64,000 nucleotides of DNA from Actinopolymorpha alba DSM 45243 (GTDB lineage Bacteria > Actinomycetota > Actinomycetes > Propionibacteriales > Actinopolymorphaceae), in the NCBI RefSeq assembly GCF_000373925.1, contig NZ_KB892740.1:1-64000 (forward strand). Direction: 5' to 3'. A model generated the notes under the pieces. That model made no database searches, was not told where the DNA came from, and saw nothing but the letters and a program-made list of their open reading frames with translations. The translations under genes were made by a program, and so were the position numbers. How positions within the stretch are numbered: position 1 is the stretch's first letter; every line of letters begins with the position of its first letter. Below are positions 55,840-64,000 of this stretch, one piece after another.

Positions 55840-58161
55840 GTGACACGGACCCACCTGCGCGACGACGGTTCTGTGTACGCCGCCGCGCAAAGCAAGCGCC
55901 GACCCACTGACGGCTCGTACGCCCGACCGACCCGGCAGTACGCCAGGGGTTCCGTCGATGTCCTCGATGACACCCCCGCGTCGCGCCACGGTCCCCCGGG
56001 TCGGCGAGCGACGCGGGTCCGCCGACGCCGTCGTGGTCGACGATTCCTCTTCGGCCTGCTGATCACCCTGGTGGTGGTGCTGCTCGGCGGGGTCGCGGCG
56101 TTCGTCATCGGCTACGCCAAAACCCCGATCCCCGACCCCAACACGCTGGTGGACGCCAACACCACGACGTTGTATTACAGCGACGGCAAGAGCGTCCTGG
56201 GGTCCTTCCACGCCCAGAACCGCATCTCGGTGCCGCTCGACCAGGTGCCGAAGCCGGTGCAGGACGCGGTGCTCGCGGCGGAGAACCGCACGTTCTGGAC
56301 TGACAAGGGTGTCTCGCCGTCCGGCATCCTCCGCGCGGTCTGGAACCAAGCGCGCGGTCAGTCGACGCAGGGTGGGTCCACGATCACCCAGCAGTACGTC
56401 AAGAACTACTACCTCACGCAGGACCAGACCTGGAGCCGCAAGCTCAAGGAGCTCTTCATCTCGCTGAAGGTCCAGCGCCAGCTCTCCAAGCAGGAGATCC
56501 TCCAGCACTACCTCAACACCAGCTACTTCGGGCGCGGCGCGCACGGCATCGAGGTGGCGGCCCAGTCCTACTTCGGCACGCATGTCCAAGACCTCACGCC
56601 CGAGCAGGCGGCGGTGCTGGCAGCGGTCCTCCGTGCCCCGTCCAACTACGACCCAGCCTCTGACCCGCAGAACGAGAAACGGCTCGAAGGCCGCTACCGC
56701 TACGTGCTGCGCGGCATGGCGGACCTCGGGAGTTTTGACCGGGCCGCGGCCGAGCAGGTGCCGCTGCCCAAGCTCAAGCCTGTCAACAGCAAGCAGGTCT
56801 ACCGCGGGCCCGGTGGTTTCCTCCTCGTGCAGGTGCGCAAGGAGCTCCTGCGCCTCGGATACACCGAGCAGCAGATCGAAGCCGGTGGCCTGCAGGTCAC
56901 CACGACGTACGACCCGAAGGCCCAGCGGGCCATGGAGAAGGCGTTCAAGGAGAACTTCCCGACCAAGAACGCCAAGGGCGTCCACGCTGGTGGCGCCGCG
57001 ATCCGGCCCGGCACCGGCGAAGTCGTGGCGATGTACGGCGGACCCGACTACCTCGAGCGCCAGTTCAACGACGCGACGCAGGCCAAGCTCCAGCCGGGTT
57101 CGACGTTCAAGCCGTTCGCGCTCACCGCGGCGCTGGAGGACGGCATCTCCCTCAAGAGCCGGTTCTGGGGTAACACCCCGTACGAACTTCCCAACGGGGA
57201 CAAGGTCAAGAACGAGTTCAACCGCGACTACGGGCGCTATGTCGACCTGATGCGCGCCACGCGCGACTCGATCAACACCGCGTACGTCGACCTCACCGTC
57301 AGCGCCATCAAGCCCGATGACGTCGTCGACGCCGCCGTGCGTGCCGGCGTCCCAGCGAACTCACCCGGCCTCGAAAAGCACGCGAAGGTCTCCCTCGGTT
57401 TCGCGTCCGTCTCCCCGATGGACATGGCGAACTCCTACGCGACGTTCGCGATCGGCGGCCAGCGTTCCTCCTGGCACGTCGTCGACAAGGTGATGACCCG
57501 AAGTGGGGAGGTCACCTACGAGGCCAAGCCGGCGATGAAGCGGGAGTTCGACAGCGACGTCATGCGGGACGTCAACTACGCCCTCCAGGACGTCATCCAG
57601 GGCGGCAGCGGGGAGAAGGAGGCCAAGAAGATCGGTCGGCCCGCCGCGGGCAAGACGGGTACGCACGAGGACCAGACCGCGTGGTTCGTCGGATACACCC
57701 CGCAGATGTCGGCCTCGGTCGCGTTCTACAAGGACGCTAACGGCGACGGCGTGAAGGAGTCGCTGGACGACGTGGGCGGCATGAACACCTTCTTCGGCGG
57801 TGGCTACCCCGCCAGGATCTGGACCGCGTTCATGGCTGAGGCGCTCGACGGTCAGCCGGTCCAGCAGTTCCCACCGCCGGCCAAGATTGGTACCGACGTC
57901 AACCCGGCGCCGACTCGTACCACCACGCCGACACCGACCCTTGGTCCCACGACGCCGGCCCCCCTGCCGACGACGCCCGAGCCGACGTTCACTCCGCAGC
58001 GGCCGCGGCCGAAGCCCACCTACACGCCGTTGCCACCAACGCCGGGACCGAGGCCCGGGCCGACCCGCACCAAGGATCCGAAGCCGCAGCCATCTCCGAC
58101 CAGGACGAAGCCGTTCCCACGGTCGACCGACCTGCCCACGGCGCCACCGCCCCCGGGCTGA
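55840..58161 (+). CDS. ponA: Class A penicillin-binding protein (transglycosylase/transpeptidase)
   Basis: A 773-residue bifunctional peptidoglycan synthase. Cytoplasmic basic head (about 1-65), membrane helix (about 68-93), transglycosylase with AVLAAENRTFW and GGSTITQQYVKN, then transpeptidase with SxxK in GSTFKP, SxN in RDSINTAY and KTG in AGKTGT. The last 120 residues are a Thr/Pro-rich tail, probably wall-spanning. It polymerises lipid II flipped by MurJ, encoded 8 kb away. GTG 55840 is the start. Confidence 0.95.
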   Translation: MTRTHLRDDGSVYAAAQSKRRPTDGSYARPTRQYARGSVDVLDDTPASRHGPPGRRATRVRRRRRGRRFLFGLLITLVVVLLGGVAAFVIGYAKTPIPDPNTLVDANTTTLYYSDGKSVLGSFHAQNRISVPLDQVPKPVQDAVLAAENRTFWTDKGVSPSGILRAVWNQARGQSTQGGSTITQQYVKNYYLTQDQTWSRKLKELFISLKVQRQLSKQEILQHYLNTSYFGRGAHGIEVAAQSYFGTHVQDLTPEQAAVLAAVLRAPSNYDPASDPQNEKRLEGRYRYVLRGMADLGSFDRAAAEQVPLPKLKPVNSKQVYRGPGGFLLVQVRKELLRLGYTEQQIEAGGLQVTTTYDPKAQRAMEKAFKENFPTKNAKGVHAGGAAIRPGTGEVVAMYGGPDYLERQFNDATQAKLQPGSTFKPFALTAALEDGISLKSRFWGNTPYELPNGDKVKNEFNRDYGRYVDLMRATRDSINTAYVDLTVSAIKPDDVVDAAVRAGVPANSPGLEKHAKVSLGFASVSPMDMANSYATFAIGGQRSSWHVVDKVMTRSGEVTYEAKPAMKREFDSDVMRDVNYALQDVIQGGSGEKEAKKIGRPAAGKTGTHEDQTAWFVGYTPQMSASVAFYKDANGDGVKESLDDVGGMNTFFGGGYPARIWTAFMAEALDGQPVQQFPPPAKIGTDVNPAPTRTTTPTPTLGPTTPAPLPTTPEPTFTPQRPRPKPTYTPLPPTPGPRPGPTRTKDPKPQPSPTRTKPFPRSTDLPTAPPPPG

Positions 58162-58414
58162 GCGAGGTCCTCCCCCCGCATGTCCGTAGGTTCCATTTCC
58201 GCCGGGATCGGGGAGGGGACCCCCGGCAGGTGCCGACAGAACGGCCCGGATAGGGCACGATGGGGCCCGGAACGGCGCGGACGGATCCATGCCACTGGCT
58301 GGAGCCGTCCGTGGGCGGACAGCTTGTACGACGAGAAGCGGCCGTGACACCCGGAGGCGTGGGGCCGAACCACGTCTGGGTGCGGCGGTGCGAACCAGAA
58401 GGCACGGAGGCGTG

Positions 58415-59830
58415 GTGACCAGGAGCCCGTCGCGGGACGATTCACTGGCCCGCGTAATGACCACGTGGCTCGGCGGTCCCATCGGCTACTACGCCCGCCT
58501 CAGCGCTTCCCGTTGGTCACCGCTCGCGGTCGTCATCCTGGTCACCACCGCGATGTTCGTCATCGGCGTGATCCAGAAGGCGCCGTGCCACATCGAAGGT
58601 TGGCCCCGCGAGACCGGGTACGCCTTCAGCCGGCTCTGCTACAGCGACGTGGCGTACCTCTACCGCGAGCGCGGCTTCGCTCAGGGCAGCATCGCCTACC
58701 TCGACAGCGGCAACTACCCCGCGCTCGAGTACCCCGTCCTGACCGGCCTCGTCATGCAGATCACCGCCTGGGTCACGCAGGCGTTCGGCAATGGCGCGGC
58801 CGTCGCCGAGAGTGTGCTCTTCTTCGACCTCACCGTCGTCGTGCTGTTCCTGTTCGCCCTGCTCGCCGTGTGGTCGCTGAGCCGGATCGCCCCGCATCGC
58901 CCGTACGACGCGATGTTCTTCGCGGCGGCGCCGACCCTCGCCCTTGCCGGCACGATCAACTGGGATCTCGTGGCGGTCGCGCTCACCGCCTGCGCCCTTC
59001 TGACCTGGTCACGGTCCCGGCCATTCGCCACCGGTGTCCTGATCGGTCTCGGAGCGGCGGCGAAGTTCTATCCGCTGTTGCTGCTCGGACCCCTGCTCGT
59101 GCTGGCACTGCGGTCGGGGAAGCTGCGCCTGTGGGGGGTCACGATGCTCTCCGCCAGCGCCGCCTGGCTCGCGGTCAACCTGCCGTTGATCGTCCTGGCG
59201 CAGGACAGCTGGAAGGTGTTCTGGTCGTTCAACACCGGCCGCGACGGCGACTTCGGCTCGATCTGGTACGTCCTCAAGCTCGCGGAGCATCCGGTGCCCG
59301 GGGTCAACGCGGTGTCGCTCGGCCTCTTCGCACTGGCCTGCCTCGGGATCGCAAGCCTGGCCATCCTGGCACCCAGGCGACCCCGGCTCGCGTCGCTCGT
59401 GTTCCTGACCGTTGCCGCGTTCCTGCTGGTCAACAAGGTGTACTCGCCGCAGTACGTCCTGTGGCTCCTGCCGTTCGTGGCCCTCGCCCGCCCTCGGTGG
59501 CGGGACTGGGCGGTGTGGCAGGTCGGCGAGTTGATCTACTGGGTGGCAATCTGGCTCCACCTGGCCGGCATCCTGGCGCCGGCCAACGACGCGCCTGACC
59601 GCCTCTACTGGGCGGCGGTTGGTATCCGGATCGCGGCCACGCTCTACCTGTGCGCGGTCGTCGTTCGCGACATCCTCGTTCCGTCGGCAGACGTGGTCCG
59701 CGAGCGCGGACTCGTCGACGATCCGACCGGCGGTCCGTTCGACCAGGCGGCTGACGCCCGTTGGTGCCGGCGACTCCTCGGTGCCCGTCGGCCGGGTCGG
59801 CCACCCCTGCAGGAGGGCGTGACGCCATGA
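58415..59830 (+). CDS. GT87-like polytopic glycosyltransferase (DUF2029)
   Basis: About 471 residues from GTG 58415 with CGGAGG four bases upstream; upstream codons lack similarity. About ten membrane helices. The outer loop holds YPALEYPVLTGLVMQ and the early Asp (SDVAYLYRERG) typical of GT87 mannosyl/arabinosyltransferases using polyprenyl-phosphate sugars. Possible role in cell-wall or lipoglycan glycosylation. Its TGA overlaps the ATG of the first 80-bp repeat (ATGA), so translation is coupled to the repeat ORFs. Confidence 0.8.
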   Translation: MTRSPSRDDSLARVMTTWLGGPIGYYARLSASRWSPLAVVILVTTAMFVIGVIQKAPCHIEGWPRETGYAFSRLCYSDVAYLYRERGFAQGSIAYLDSGNYPALEYPVLTGLVMQITAWVTQAFGNGAAVAESVLFFDLTVVVLFLFALLAVWSLSRIAPHRPYDAMFFAAAPTLALAGTINWDLVAVALTACALLTWSRSRPFATGVLIGLGAAAKFYPLLLLGPLLVLALRSGKLRLWGVTMLSASAAWLAVNLPLIVLAQDSWKVFWSFNTGRDGDFGSIWYVLKLAEHPVPGVNAVSLGLFALACLGIASLAILAPRRPRLASLVFLTVAAFLLVNKVYSPQYVLWLLPFVALARPRWRDWAVWQVGELIYWVAIWLHLAGILAPANDAPDRLYWAAVGIRIAATLYLCAVVVRDILVPSADVVRERGLVDDPTGGPFDQAADARWCRRLLGARRPGRPPLQEGVTP

Positions 59831-59986
59831 GCAAGCGCAGCGCGCGAATCATCAAACACAGCGCCATTGGTGCCTCATGCGCGCCCGCAGCGAAGCGAGG
59901 ACGGGCATGAGCGAGCGCAGCGCGCGAATCATCAGACACAGCGCCATTGGTGCCTCATGCGCGCCCGCAGCGAAGCGAGGACGGGC
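59827..59986 (+). repeat. Two tandem 80-bp repeats, each a 27-codon ORF linked by ATGA overlaps
   Basis: Units 59827-59906 and 59907-59986 differ at two positions only. Each begins ATGAGC and opens a 27-residue ORF (MSKRSARIIKHS or MSERSARIIRHS at the start, AAKRGRA at the end). Each ends at a TGA that overlaps the next ATG by four bases. The GT87-like TGA overlaps the first ATG and the mannosyltransferase ATG (59987) overlaps the last TGA. So stop-start coupling is kept across both copies. No known element is recognised. Confidence 0.85.
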
Positions 59987-62299
59987 ATGAGCAAGAGACG
60001 CAGATGGGGTACGGAACCACCTCCTGAGGAGCCCGATCGGCGAGATCCTCCTCAGACGTGGGGCGAGGACCAGCTGCCAAGCGTCCGCGCCCGGCGCAGA
60101 GGGGACCTTCCCAGCTGGGGCGACGTACCCCCGTCGCCCGATCCGCGCCCAGCAGTCGAGCCGCCGCCCGCTGGCCGGCGCGGATACGTCGACCCGGGGT
60201 TGTCCGACCACACAGCGGTTTGGCCGGGAGCCCCCGTCCCGCCGGACAGAACGCCGGCGGACCCGGGCACGTCGCCCGCTCAACCTTCGACAGGCTGGCC
60301 GGACTCGGGGGATCAGACCACCGCCCGGGGCCAGCAACCCAGCTGGGACACCGGAGCCGCGTGGGGCAGCCGTCCGGCATCCGACCCGACCACGGGGCGC
60401 CCGTCCACCGGGCGCCAGCCCGCGCGGGAGGAACCCTCCTCGTGGGAAGCCGATGCACGGTGGCCGCACGCGTCCCCGCTCCGAGACGAGACGGCGGCCT
60501 TCACCGATCCGACCCGCGGCGTCGACCCGTCACAGCCGGGCGGGCCGGCCTGGGGAAATCCCGCGTCGCCCCGCGAAAGCACCGGCCGGCATGCCGTTCC
60601 ACCCGAGTGGTCAGCTGAGCAGACCTGGTCCAGCGATGCACTGGGTTCCCGGACGCCCACGACCGGACCCGTCACCGACACCGGCTGGTACGGCGCGAAC
60701 GACGTGGAGGCGGCTGATCGGGGTACCTGGACCACATCCCATCGCGAGGCCGCCGACGATCCCGTGACGAGGACCAGCACCGGGTGGTCGGGTCCGGGTT
60801 CGCTGGGGTACGACGAGGCCGACGCGAACGCCGACTGGCGGCAGGGGCCCCAGTCGGCTGACGATAACCGGCGGTGGGACGACACGCAGAGCTGGCGGGA
60901 CCTCACCATCACGGATCCGCCGAATACCGCTGCCTCCGGTGCGCAGGCAGCGCCGGAGCCCCCGATGCCGCCTGGCCTCGCGCCGCTTGCGGCTGATCTC
61001 GCGCTGCCGACACCGACACCAACCCCTGGCCAGGGCATCCCGGGCGAGGGTGGTGGCGCCGGTACGGCCATGCAAACCCGCGGCGCCGCCTTCCCCGACA
61101 CCGATCCCAGCACCGCCCGCGCAGGCTCAGCCACTCCAGTACCCCCGACCGGGCTGTGGTCCCGACTGCCGTCCTGGGCACGGCTGAGCCGGAATGACCT
61201 CGAGGTCCTCGCGTGGTGGACGTTCACCAGGATCGGGATCCTCCTGGTGGCACTCGCCGGTCCGTGGCTCTTCCTCACTGAGAGTAAGGTTCCGGGCTTC
61301 CTCGACCGTTGGCAGCAGTGGGACTTCTGGCACTTCGACCGGATCGCCACCCACGGCTACTTCGCCAAGGGCTGGGACACCCCGGTCGAGGCGTTCTTCC
61401 CGGGCTTTCCAGCGTTGCTGTCCGTGGGCCACGCGATCGGCCTGCCGACGGCGGTGGCCGGACTCTGCGTGTCGTTCGTCGCCGGTGCGATCGCCGCGAT
61501 CGCCCTGGGACGGCTCGCGGACGCCGAGTGGGGCCAGGGTGCCGGCCGCCGGGCCGCCGCCATGTGGATGCTCGCACCGCCGGCGATCTTTCTCGCGGCG
61601 CCGTACACCGAGTCGTTGTTCCTCGGGTTCGCGATCCCGGCCTGGCTGGCTGCCCGCCGCGGACACTGGTGGGTCGCTGGGCTGCTCGCCGCGGGCGCGT
61701 CGACGGTCCGGGTTTCGGGTGTGTTCCTGATCGCCGCGCTGGTTGTGGAGTTCCTGACGTCCCGCAAGCGTCGTGACTGGGTGCAGGGTGCCTGGCTCGC
61801 GCTCCCGCTCGTGCCGCTTCTCGGCTACATGGCATACCTTCGCGTCAACACCGGCGACTGGATGCGGTGGTACCACGCGCAGTCGCAGGAGTGGTACCGC
61901 GGCGCGACGTTCCCCGTCGAATCGCTGCTCAACACGGTGGACGCCGCGACCGGCCAGACCACCTTCGGAGACGTGAGCGAGGCCGTACGGGCGAACTGGG
62001 AGTGGATGTTCCGCGCCGAACTGGTCGCGATGCTCGTCGGCCTGGTGGTCACCGTGACCCTGCTCGCGTTGCAACGCTGGGGCGAGGCCACCTGGGTGGG
62101 CATCCAGGTGATCGCGTTTTCGACGTCGTACTGGTTCTTCTCCGTACCCCGGGCGACTCTCCTCTGGTTTCCGCTGTGGATGGGACTCGCCGCGCTGGCG
62201 GTGCGCTGGACCTGGGTATGGCGGATCTACCTCGTGCTCGCCGTGCCGTTATTCGGAGTGTGGGCGGCGGCGTACCTCACCGGACGATGGTCTGGCTGA
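59987..62299 (+). CDS. PIG-V-like mannosyltransferase with a long disordered N-terminus
   Basis: About 770 residues from ATG 59987. About 400 N-terminal residues are Pro/Ser/Thr/Trp/Asp-rich, of low complexity, with repeated SW/W-acid segments; then a polytopic domain of about 370 residues with nine or ten helices and WQQWDFWHFDRIATHGYF, AFFPGFPALL and WYRGATFP, which fit the PIG-V/GPI-mannosyltransferase-II clan. It may add mannose from a lipid carrier to lipoglycans. The long head is unusual and its partner is unknown. It is coupled to the preceding repeat ORF by ATGA. Confidence 0.8.
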   Translation: MSKRRRWGTEPPPEEPDRRDPPQTWGEDQLPSVRARRRGDLPSWGDVPPSPDPRPAVEPPPAGRRGYVDPGLSDHTAVWPGAPVPPDRTPADPGTSPAQPSTGWPDSGDQTTARGQQPSWDTGAAWGSRPASDPTTGRPSTGRQPAREEPSSWEADARWPHASPLRDETAAFTDPTRGVDPSQPGGPAWGNPASPRESTGRHAVPPEWSAEQTWSSDALGSRTPTTGPVTDTGWYGANDVEAADRGTWTTSHREAADDPVTRTSTGWSGPGSLGYDEADANADWRQGPQSADDNRRWDDTQSWRDLTITDPPNTAASGAQAAPEPPMPPGLAPLAADLALPTPTPTPGQGIPGEGGGAGTAMQTRGAAFPDTDPSTARAGSATPVPPTGLWSRLPSWARLSRNDLEVLAWWTFTRIGILLVALAGPWLFLTESKVPGFLDRWQQWDFWHFDRIATHGYFAKGWDTPVEAFFPGFPALLSVGHAIGLPTAVAGLCVSFVAGAIAAIALGRLADAEWGQGAGRRAAAMWMLAPPAIFLAAPYTESLFLGFAIPAWLAARRGHWWVAGLLAAGASTVRVSGVFLIAALVVEFLTSRKRRDWVQGAWLALPLVPLLGYMAYLRVNTGDWMRWYHAQSQEWYRGATFPVESLLNTVDAATGQTTFGDVSEAVRANWEWMFRAELVAMLVGLVVTVTLLALQRWGEATWVGIQVIAFSTSYWFFSVPRATLLWFPLWMGLAALAVRWTWVWRIYLVLAVPLFGVWAAAYLTGRWSG

Positions 62300-62317
62300 G
62301 CCCCGAACCCGGTCCTC

Positions 62318-63568
62318 CTACGTCTCCGGCACCTGCGTCTCGGCCCCGGCCGTCCGTAGCCGGAAGAAACCCCGGCGCCCGACGCGGAGCAGCTCCCCGT
62401 CAACAGGCTCGAGAACGCCGTCCGGGTCAGACAGGACCCGCTCACCGAGCCGGACGGCGTTCTCCAGCACGAGGCGGCGGGCCGCACTCCGGCTGGCTGA
62501 CGGCCGGGCCCGGCAGACGAGGTCGAGCACGGTCACCCGGGGCGTGGTGAGGACGAGGTCGGGCACGTCCGTGGGCTCGCGCCGCTCGGAGAACGTCGCC
62601 AGGAACCACTCGCGCTCCTCATCCGCCCGCTCGGCGCCGTGGTAGCGGGCGACGACCGCGTGGGCGAGACCGAGCTTGGCGTCCCGGACCGCACGGCCGC
62701 CGCGCTCCAAGGCCTGCCGGGCGTCCTCGACCATCGCGTCCGGGAGCGTCGTGTAGACCTCGAGGTACTCCGGCGTGAGCGTGTCCGGGAGCCGCGTCAG
62801 CTTGCCGAACTTCTCCCGCGGCGGATCCGTGAGCGCGACGTAGTTGCCGAGGCTCTTGGACTGCTTCTCGCGGCCGTCGGTCCCGGGCGTGATCTTGGTG
62901 GTGATCACCACCTGCGGCGGCGCGCCGAGGCGCTGCTGGTAGTGCCGGCCGAGCATCTCGTTGAACAGCTGGTCGCTGCCGACGATGGTGAGGTCGGAGC
63001 GTACGGCGTAGGAGTCGTAGCCCTGCAGGACGGGGTAGCACAGCTCGTGCATCGCGATCTCGCGCCCGGCCGCGATCCGGCGGCGGAACATGTCCCGGGC
63101 GAGCAGTTGCGCGTGGGTGACGTGGGAGAGGAGTTCGAGCATCCCGGTCGTGGTGAGGCCGGCGTACCACTCGGAGTTCCGGCGTACCTCGAACACCGCG
63201 GGATCGGTGCGAAGCACCAGTCCCACCTGCTCGACGAACGCGGCCGCGTTGCGCTCGATCTCCTCGGGTGGGAGTACCGGGCGGCTCTCGGACCGGCCGG
63301 TCGGATCTCCGACCTGGGTCGTGACGTCGCCCAGCAGGAAGACGACCTTGTGGCCGGCGTCCTGCAGGCGCCGCATCAGCCACAGGTTGACCGCGTGCCC
63401 GAGATGGAGGAACGGCGCGGTGCAGTCGACGCCGTACTTCACTCGGAGTGGGCGGCCGCCGGCCAGCAGGGCGGAGAGTTCGGAGGCACCGACGACCTGG
63501 TCCGTGGTGCGTGCGAGGTCGGCGAAGAGGTGGGCAGCAGCGTCGTCGGACAGCTGGATGGCAGACAT
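62318..63568 (-). CDS. tyrS: Tyrosyl-tRNA synthetase
   Basis: A 416-residue class I synthetase. PFLHLGHAVNL is the HIGH motif, QGYDSYAVRSDLTIVGSDQLFN binds tyrosine/ATP, and REKQSKSLGNY is the KMSKS motif; a small S4-like C-terminal domain (RSAARRLVLENAVRLGERVL) binds tRNA. The KQSKSLGN form suggests the TyrZ-type branch. It is not the usual neighbour of the preceding core genes, so this may be a second or moved copy. A short leader ORF with one Tyr codon lies upstream. Confidence 0.95.
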   Translation of the reverse strand: MSAIQLSDDAAAHLFADLARTTDQVVGASELSALLAGGRPLRVKYGVDCTAPFLHLGHAVNLWLMRRLQDAGHKVVFLLGDVTTQVGDPTGRSESRPVLPPEEIERNAAAFVEQVGLVLRTDPAVFEVRRNSEWYAGLTTTGMLELLSHVTHAQLLARDMFRRRIAAGREIAMHELCYPVLQGYDSYAVRSDLTIVGSDQLFNEMLGRHYQQRLGAPPQVVITTKITPGTDGREKQSKSLGNYVALTDPPREKFGKLTRLPDTLTPEYLEVYTTLPDAMVEDARQALERGGRAVRDAKLGLAHAVVARYHGAERADEEREWFLATFSERREPTDVPDLVLTTPRVTVLDLVCRARPSASRSAARRLVLENAVRLGERVLSDPDGVLEPVDGELLRVGRRGFFRLRTAGAETQVPET

Positions 63569-63629
63569 GTTCGGGAAAATCCTTCGGAGGAGAGCAGCGG
63601 AGCCGCCCGACAGCGGGCAGCACTGAAAC

Positions 63630-63670
63630 CGGCGCGGTTAGCGCCGATATCGCCACTCGGTCCCGAACAT
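63630..63670 (-). promoter_or_regulatory. Possible leader-peptide attenuator of tyrS
   Basis: On the minus strand ATG 63670 to TAA 63638 encodes MFGTEWRYRR. A -10-like TAGTGT lies about eight bases before the ATG, with no ribosome site. A perfect 6-bp stem (63630-63635 with 63641-63646) overlaps the stop and follows directly on the single Tyr codon TAT. No U-tract is seen, so regulation would be by hairpin blocking, if at all. Confidence 0.35.
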
Positions 63671-64000
63671 GCCCGGGACACTAGCGCACCGACAGTGGAT
63701 CCGCCACGCCTTCACCGTGTTCACCGGACCAGCCTCGTCCCTTGACCGGGGCGCATGGGCTGACTGACATTCAAGGAAGTGTTGGCTGCGCTGGTAGCTG
63801 AGACCGGGCAAGTTGCGCCGCGGTGGCGATTGCCTCAGTGGTGTAGCTCTTGACCAAAATGGTGACGATGTGTTCTTTGCCCGACTTGGCTGGAGACGGA
63901 CCGGTGCGTCTCCAGCCAGGTCGGACGCTTCCAAAAGATCGAGCCGTGGGTTCAGTCCAGCGTCGGCGAGGTGGGCCATGGCCGCATCCAGCAACTCTCG
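63671..64000 (-). pseudogene. Unidentified, apparently frame-broken ORF at the right edge
   Basis: The minus strand has protein-like text in two frames. One starts at the edge (MLDAAMAHLADAGLNPRLDL, LEASDLAGDAPVRLQPSRAK). The other holds SGKEHIVTILVKSYTTEAIA and AQLARSQLPAQPTLP and stops at 63771. The frames exchange near a perfect 11-bp hairpin (63887-63897 with 63908-63918). This suggests a damaged gene, but neither half is recognised and the start is outside the window. Confidence 0.3.

Noticed and set aside
63569-63700. T-box riboswitch for tyrS
   Set aside because: No convincing T-box (TGGNACCGCG) or stem I features were found; only a weak resemblance near 63636-63660.

Overview
This window is high-GC DNA from an actinomycete (Actinomycetota). 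It holds the chromosomal replication origin. The order gyrA-gyrB-DUF721-recF-gnd-dnaN-oriC-dnaA // rpmH-rnpA-yidD-yidC-jag-rsmG-parA-parB, the DLW-39 micro-protein beside tRNA-Ile and tRNA-Ala, mycothiol-type DinB and SigM/CwlM/MurJ genes, and frequent GTG starts all fit that phylum. The layout resembles Streptomyces and Propionibacteriales, but I cannot place it further.

Positions 1 to about 16.8 kb look like an accessory region. It starts with the 3' end of an IS982-type transposase. Next come an asparagine-synthetase-like enzyme without its glutaminase cysteine, a NUDIX hydrolase, a methyltransferase, a two-component system divergent from a COG4705 membrane protein, an alpha/beta hydrolase, an SDR-like protein and a DinB-like protein. 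A regulatory module follows: cytochrome P450, an AfsR/SARP-NB-ARC regulator, a DrrAB-type ABC exporter and a DUF4097 protein. Phased CTGACAC heptamers sit upstream of the P450 and the exporter, with related repeats toward DUF4097. The region ends in a signal-peptide stub beside the 3' end of tRNA-Ala, possibly an old integration or deletion junction.

From 16.9 to 38.2 kb is the replication/segregation core: tRNA-Ala, DLW-39, tRNA-Ile, DUF3566, gyrA, gyrB (with a hairpin leader), DUF721, recF, gnd, dnaN, oriC, dnaA, then rpmH to parB on the other strand. Three parS-like sites lie inside rsmG, parA and parB. A strong bidirectional terminator separates parB from a D-Ala-D-Ala ligase-like gene and an aminotransferase. 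A small membrane peptide and a GNAT protein close this part.

From 38.3 to 62.3 kb is the conserved cell-envelope block: secreted glycerophosphodiesterase, CwlM, thioredoxin and thioredoxin reductase (with a SigR-like promoter), and the operon DUF6049-murJ-pseudokinase-sigM-anti-sigma. Then come pcnA, an MFS transporter, inositol-phosphate synthase with its PadR regulator, DUF5318, penicillin-binding protein PonA, a GT87-like glycosyltransferase and a PIG-V-like mannosyltransferase. The last two are joined by two 80-bp tandem repeats. Each repeat is a 27-codon ORF linked by ATGA stop/start overlaps. The right end has tyrS behind a possible Tyr-codon leader peptide, then an unidentified, apparently broken ORF.
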